This document shows positions 45,346 through 48,907 of a stretch of 48,907 nt of DNA, in pieces. The notes below the pieces were generated by a model, which saw only the letters and a program-made list of their open reading frames with translations, ran no database searches and was not told the DNA's origin. This DNA is from Vreelandella hamiltonii (GTDB lineage Bacteria; Pseudomonadota; Gammaproteobacteria; Pseudomonadales; Halomonadaceae): contig NZ_BMXN01000025.1 of the NCBI RefSeq assembly GCF_014651775.1, positions 1 to 48,907 of the forward strand, written 5' to 3'. Each line of letters opens with the position of its first letter. Within the stretch, counting starts at the first letter, position 1. The position numbers and the translations under genes were made by a program.

Positions 45346-47319
45346 TTACCACTGCCAGTTCAGTGTGGCGAACAGGCTGCGGCCATCGCCCAGACTGCCA
45401 TCCGGGCGGTACCACTCCTTGTCGCCCACGTTGGCCAGGCGCAGCGATGTGTCGAGAGCAGGGGTGACTTGCCAGGCCAGATGCAGATCGTGCAGGCCAT
45501 ATCCTGGCAGCCGTTCGTCGCTGCTCTGTTTGTCGAAGTCGCGGGCGAACCGGCCCTGCCAGCCCACGCGCAACGCGCGGTCGTAAAGGGCCAGCTCGCT
45601 GCCCAGGGTCATTTCCAGAGGCGTCTGGCTGCCCAGCGCTTCACCGTTGTCGCGGTCCTTGCCCGAGACCTCGGAAAGGCCTGCAAAGCTGGTGAGTAGC
45701 GGGAAGGCGCTGGGCTGCCAGGCAAGGCGAGCGTCGTATCCCCATAGCTGGGCACGCTGCACGTTCACCGCCTGGGTGGTGCCCGCCATGATATCGACCT
45801 GGGTATCGATGAAGTCGTCTGCCCGCGTATCGAAATAGCTGGCGCGCGCTTGCCAGTCGCCTTGGTGCCATACCACACCGCTCTCCCAGGTATGGCTGGT
45901 TTCCGGGGCCAGCTCCGGGTTGGGGATCCAGAAGTTGTCCGGAGTACAGAAGAACGGGCCTGCACAGAAGCCCGCAAAGTGCCGCTCACTGGCGTACAGC
46001 TCGGACAGGCTTGGCGCGCGGAAGGCCTCGGCATAACCCGAGAACAGCATCACGCCTTGCTGCGGTCGCCAGGCCACTCGGAAACGTGGCGATACTCGGT
46101 CGTGGACGCTGGCATCGCTGGCTTGGCCTGAGGCGTCGTAGCGGTCATAGCGCGCGCCCACACCTAAATCCCACTGCCCGGCGCCGCCCTCTGCCAGATA
46201 ACGCCCCGCCGTGAGGGTGGTATCCAGATAGGCCGCTTGCGTGTCGATGTCGGCATGCGGGAAGCCGTTGGCACTGCCTTCCGGACGCTGGCGTGCCTGC
46301 TCCAGCTCGGCCCCGAAGACCAGCGTTTGTGATAACCAGCCATGCTCCAGGCGGTGATAGCCGTCGCTTTGCAGGCCCACGCGCTCCAGCGTGCGGCTTG
46401 CCTGAGGCTCGCTAATCTCCTGCTGGCTGAAACTGAGGCGTGAAGTAATGTCGGTCGCCGGGCTGGGCTGCCAGCGATGACCCAGCTGCAGGTTATGGCT
46501 TTCCACCTCGCGATCACGCAGCGGATTGCTGGTGGTGACATCGCGCTGCTGAGGGTTGGCGGGCTGGGTAGTGTCCTCATCGTAATACTGCCAGCCGATG
46601 AACAGCCGGTGCTCGTCGCTGGGCTCCCAGCCACCTTTGACGAGCAGGCTGTTGAGGCTGGCATCCTCCTCGGCCTTGTCGCCCCCCGCCCGACGTATAT
46701 CTCCCGACTCGCTGCGCCCTACGGAGAACAGCCCGTCTACCTGTCCTCTCGATGTGTCCTGGCGGCCAAAGGCGCTCAGGTTGCCGCGCAGTTCACCGCT
46801 GGCGGTCGCCCCGCCCAGTGAGAGCCGAGCCCCGCTGTTTTCCCCAGCGGCCAGTAAGTCGCTGGCTTCCACCGTGGTGAAGCTCACCACACCCCCCATG
46901 GCATTGCTGCCGTACAAGCTGGAGAGCGCCCCCCGCGCCACCTGCACCTCCTGAACAAGAGCCGGGTCAAGGAAGAAGTTGCCTACGTGGCCGGTGGTAA
47001 TGTCCTGGCGCACGCCATCCAGCCGCACCAGAACGCCATTGCGACCAAAGCCGCGCATGCTCAGAGTCTGGCCGTTGCGACGCCCCTGGCCTGCCACATG
47101 CAAGCCAGGCTGACGGCTGAGAATGTCCTCCACGCGGCTGGCGGTGGCTAATTCCGTATCCGTGCGGTCGATGATGTCGATGATCAGCGGGGCGGAGGAG
47201 AGGTCTGTCGGTGCCCGTGTGCCGGTGACCGTCACCGGATGAAGCGCCGAGTCGTCAGCCTGTGCGTTGAGCAGTGGCAGCAGGGTGAGGCAAATGCCCA
47301 GAGAGTAGGATGGTTTCAT
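45346..47319 (-). CDS. hmuR: TonB-dependent heme receptor HmuR
   Basis: A 657-residue outer-membrane receptor. Signal peptide to about residue 21 (LNAQA), TonB-box-like VTVTG near residue 30, plug domain (about 40-160) and a 22-strand barrel ending in LNWQW. The heme-receptor signature FRAP (EAFRAPSLSELY) is followed by His in SERHF and by NPEL in place of NPNL, as in HmuR/HemR. It is the second gene after hemP. No clear Shine-Dalgarno sequence precedes ATG 47319. Confidence 0.92.
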   Translation of the reverse strand: MKPSYSLGICLTLLPLLNAQADDSALHPVTVTGTRAPTDLSSAPLIIDIIDRTDTELATASRVEDILSRQPGLHVAGQGRRNGQTLSMRGFGRNGVLVRLDGVRQDITTGHVGNFFLDPALVQEVQVARGALSSLYGSNAMGGVVSFTTVEASDLLAAGENSGARLSLGGATASGELRGNLSAFGRQDTSRGQVDGLFSVGRSESGDIRRAGGDKAEEDASLNSLLVKGGWEPSDEHRLFIGWQYYDEDTTQPANPQQRDVTTSNPLRDREVESHNLQLGHRWQPSPATDITSRLSFSQQEISEPQASRTLERVGLQSDGYHRLEHGWLSQTLVFGAELEQARQRPEGSANGFPHADIDTQAAYLDTTLTAGRYLAEGGAGQWDLGVGARYDRYDASGQASDASVHDRVSPRFRVAWRPQQGVMLFSGYAEAFRAPSLSELYASERHFAGFCAGPFFCTPDNFWIPNPELAPETSHTWESGVVWHQGDWQARASYFDTRADDFIDTQVDIMAGTTQAVNVQRAQLWGYDARLAWQPSAFPLLTSFAGLSEVSGKDRDNGEALGSQTPLEMTLGSELALYDRALRVGWQGRFARDFDKQSSDERLPGYGLHDLHLAWQVTPALDTSLRLANVGDKEWYRPDGSLGDGRSLFATLNWQW

Positions 47320-47404
47320 GAGCCAGCAATATCCAACGTAGCGTGATGGAGTGACTCGCTGGCTGGGTACGCAGGCTACCTGGCTGGCTGAAGTAAAAGG
47401 AAAA

Positions 47405-47572
47405 TCAAGCGGTCAGGATCAATTTGCCGCTTTTCGTACGACGAAGCACGTAGCGCCGCTGTTCGTGATGAATCACCAGTTGGCCATCCTGATCGAGCAG
47501 TGCTTGGCTGGTGACCTCACGGGGTGAGCCAGATGAGCCTTCTGTCGGGGCATCTTTTTTATCAGGCTGCAT
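47405..47572 (-). CDS. hemP: Hemin uptake protein HemP
   Basis: A 55-residue protein ending GQLVIHHEQRRYVLRRTKSG then KLILTA, which is the HemP family signature of a Tyr/Arg-rich strand followed by GKLILTK-like end. HemP is a small activator of heme-uptake genes or a regulator in some bacteria. It is 85 bases before hmuR and directly behind a Fur-box-like sequence, so it probably heads the operon. The start at ATG 47572 has only a weak GGGAA upstream. Confidence 0.85.
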   Translation of the reverse strand: MQPDKKDAPTEGSSGSPREVTSQALLDQDGQLVIHHEQRRYVLRRTKSGKLILTA

Positions 47573-47592
47573 GAGAGGATATTCCCTGTGTT

Positions 47593-47611
47593 AATGATAA
47601 CTATTGCTATT
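47593..47611 (-). promoter_or_regulatory. Fur box upstream of hemP
   Basis: AATGATAACTATTGCTATT fits an AATGATAAT-N-ATTATCATT palindrome at about 15 of 19 positions. It lies 21 bases before the hemP start codon and would allow iron-dependent repression of hemP-hmuRSTUV. Confidence 0.65.
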
Positions 47612-47718
47612 AAGTTAACAGGCTTTGGCAATGTGCTCAAGAGGGAGAGGATCGAAAGGCTGGCAACACCCGGTGCATGCTGATGGGAAAAGGAAGGGGA
47701 AGGGGGAAAGGGTAAAAG

Positions 47719-47750
47719 CATCGCCGAGCAGTCTCGCCTGCTCGGCGATG
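47719..47750 (-). terminator. Terminator after the RhlA-like gene
   Basis: CATCGCCGAGCAG-TCTCGC-CTGCTCGGCGATG, a perfect 13-bp stem. Read leftwards it is followed by CTTTTACCCTTT. It separates this gene from the heme operon. Confidence 0.8.
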
Positions 47751-47777
47751 GGGTACAAAAGCCGAGGGGGTGAACGG

Positions 47778-48629
47778 TTACGCCACTTGTTGAGCACGCT
47801 CCGTTGGCGTCGATAGCAGGAAACCACGCAGTATCTTTTCCATGCGCCTGCGCGCATCTGCATGTTCCAGGTCGAGAAAGTGGCCAGCGCCAGGCACTTC
47901 CTCAAACAGGCAGTTTGGCATGTAATGGCTGGCCGCCTGGATATCTTCGGGGGATGTGTACTCATCCAGCGTACCATTGACGAACAGAGTGGGTACTTCG
48001 ATATTACTGAGTACTTCTTTATAGTCGGTATCGTTCATGGACAAGATCTGCTCGATATGAAAGCACGTTTGTGACAGTTCTTGTTCATCCAATCTTGATA
48101 AGTGTCTATAGTTGATATGCTTGAGCAGACGAGGCAAGTATTTGCCCACTTCGTCATTTAACAAGTGTGCGGCTGCCTGGATTTCACCTGTCTGGATATA
48201 GTGCCTTGCGCCATGTATATAGCGCAGCATGTCATCATTCAACTGTGTGGAAAACGATGCAAGTACCGCTTTTTTGATGGAGCTGGGTGACTGGGCAAGT
48301 GCCATCATGGCGGCATATCCCCCCCAGGAAACCGACAGCAATGACGTGGGCTCGTAGCGTTCGATCAATGCCATGAGAATGGCGACTTCGTCTTCCTTGG
48401 TAATGATGTCCGTATTTGGGTTGTGCGGTTTGGATTGCCCGGAGAAGGGGAGGTCGAACAGAATGACGTTCATGTCTCCACTTAAGTATTTGACACAGTT
48501 GGTAAAAGAGGCCGTGGTCGCGAGTGCCCCGTTGACCATGATGACGCTTTCCGCATGGCTGGGGTGTTGGTACGTTTCCACGTGAATGCGGTACTTGCCT
48601 ATCGGTATGACGCTTTTATCGGCTTTCAT
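47778..48629 (-). CDS. rhlA: RhlA-like 3-(3-hydroxyacyloxy)alkanoate synthase (alpha/beta hydrolase)
   Basis: RhlA of Pseudomonas joins two beta-hydroxyacyl groups into 3-(3-hydroxyacyloxy)alkanoate, the lipid part of rhamnolipids. This 283-residue protein resembles it along its length: MVNGALATTASF, NVILFDLPFSGQSKPHNP, ITKEDEV, HLLNDEVGKYLPRLLK and GAGHFLDLEHAD. The catalytic triad is Ser101 in SVSWGG, Asp222 in NGTLDEYTS and His250 in GAGHFLD, matching RhlA Ser102, Asp223 and His251. GAGGAAA precedes the ATG at 48629. No rhlB follows; a terminator does. The free HAA lipid is a surfactant on its own. Confidence 0.88.
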   Translation of the reverse strand: MKADKSVIPIGKYRIHVETYQHPSHAESVIMVNGALATTASFTNCVKYLSGDMNVILFDLPFSGQSKPHNPNTDIITKEDEVAILMALIERYEPTSLLSVSWGGYAAMMALAQSPSSIKKAVLASFSTQLNDDMLRYIHGARHYIQTGEIQAAAHLLNDEVGKYLPRLLKHINYRHLSRLDEQELSQTCFHIEQILSMNDTDYKEVLSNIEVPTLFVNGTLDEYTSPEDIQAASHYMPNCLFEEVPGAGHFLDLEHADARRRMEKILRGFLLSTPTERAQQVA

Positions 48630-48740
48630 GATGTTTCCTCACTGCGGCTTGTACATCGGATGATGTGAGCTCGTGCGTGCTGGTATCAGTGCTGAAAAAA
48701 GTCAGCGCATTTGCTGTCACGGAGATCGCAAGTAAGGTTG

Positions 48741-48907
48741 TTATTGTTGGAGAGTTGTTGTTTCTATCTGATCTTCATCCAATGGGACTGTAATGTATGT
48801 AAGACCTGAATCCGTGAAGCCGGCGCCGACACTTTCCCTATCACCGCCAGCGAGCACTTTTTGATCATTCGCCCCGTGCAAGTTGGCTTTCGCAAGCCCG
48901 TTATTGC
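48741..48907 (-). CDS. C-terminal end of an unrecognised protein (partial at right edge)
   Basis: An open frame enters from the right edge and ends in TAA at 48741-48743, giving 54 residues such as GGDRESVGAGFTDSGLTYITV and the tail EDQIETTTLQQ. I do not recognise the family. It lies 111 bases upstream of the rhlA-like gene in the same direction and could belong to the same transcription unit. Confidence 0.45.
   Translation of the reverse strand, partial: NNGLAKANLHGANDQKVLAGGDRESVGAGFTDSGLTYITVPLDEDQIETTTLQQ

Noticed and set aside
47473..47977. Open frames between hemP and the rhlA-like gene
   Set aside because: They overlap the Fur box, a terminator hairpin and the 3' part of rhlA in the wrong frame.

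Overview
The window reads as chromosomal DNA of a moderately GC-rich gammaproteobacterium. The gene set (TRAP and tripartite tricarboxylate transporters, PhoX, phosphonate catabolism, type IV pilus minor pilins, heme uptake, two c-di-GMP enzymes) and the protein flavour suggest the Halomonadaceae (Halomonas or a relative). This is inferred from gene content; no rRNA or other marker gene is present. I saw no CRISPR array, complete insertion sequence, tRNA or rRNA, although tRNAs were not searched exhaustively.

Layout. At 1-3360 a minor-pilin operon (fimT, pilV, pilW, pilX) ends in a pilY1 gene cut to 294 codons. At 3723-5876 lies katG behind an OxyR-like site. At 6010-7684 is a hipBA toxin-antitoxin pair with three regularly spaced HipB-type operators. 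At 7854-9875 is the Tat-exported phosphatase PhoX. At 9894-16653 the 5-oxoprolinase genes pxpABC lie divergent from a LysR regulator and a DctPQM TRAP transporter. At 16650-21111 two divergent c-di-GMP genes (HDOD-GGDEF and GAF-PAS-GAF-GGDEF-EAL) flank a long palindrome. At 21184-29517 is a 2-aminoethylphosphonate locus: HAD phosphatase, GntR regulator, ABC transporter, PhnW, PhnX and an EamA transporter. At 29527-32191 are a TSUP permease, MgtE and a small protein.

At 32342-34072 an ACC deaminase gene (acdS) is divergent from its Lrp-type regulator (acdR). At 34069-41598 is an acid-sugar catabolic operon: an oxidoreductase with a SAF domain, a TctCBA transporter, the OtnK kinase and the OtnC decarboxylase, with a divergent GntR/FCD regulator. 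At 41608-47572 is a complete heme-uptake operon (hemP-hmuRSTUV) with a Fur box. At 47778-48629 is an RhlA-like 3-(3-hydroxyacyloxy)alkanoate synthase, followed by the C-terminal end of an unrecognised gene at the right edge.

How the parts fit. Much of the window is for scavenging: phosphorus (PhoX, phosphonate), nitrogen and carbon (ACC, 5-oxoproline, acid sugars) and iron (heme). PhoB-box-like 11-bp repeats precede phoX, the HAD-phnR pair and the phosphonate transporter operon, which suggests one phosphate-starvation programme. The phosphonate regulator also has near-identical operators at two promoters; one coincides with an extended -10 placed so close to the phnW start codon that its mRNA may be leaderless. 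The acid-sugar regulator has three candidate operators, one of them inside the first gene it should control. The least ordinary parts are the acid-sugar operon with its unplaced dehydrogenase, the lone RhlA-like gene and the layered control of the phosphonate locus.
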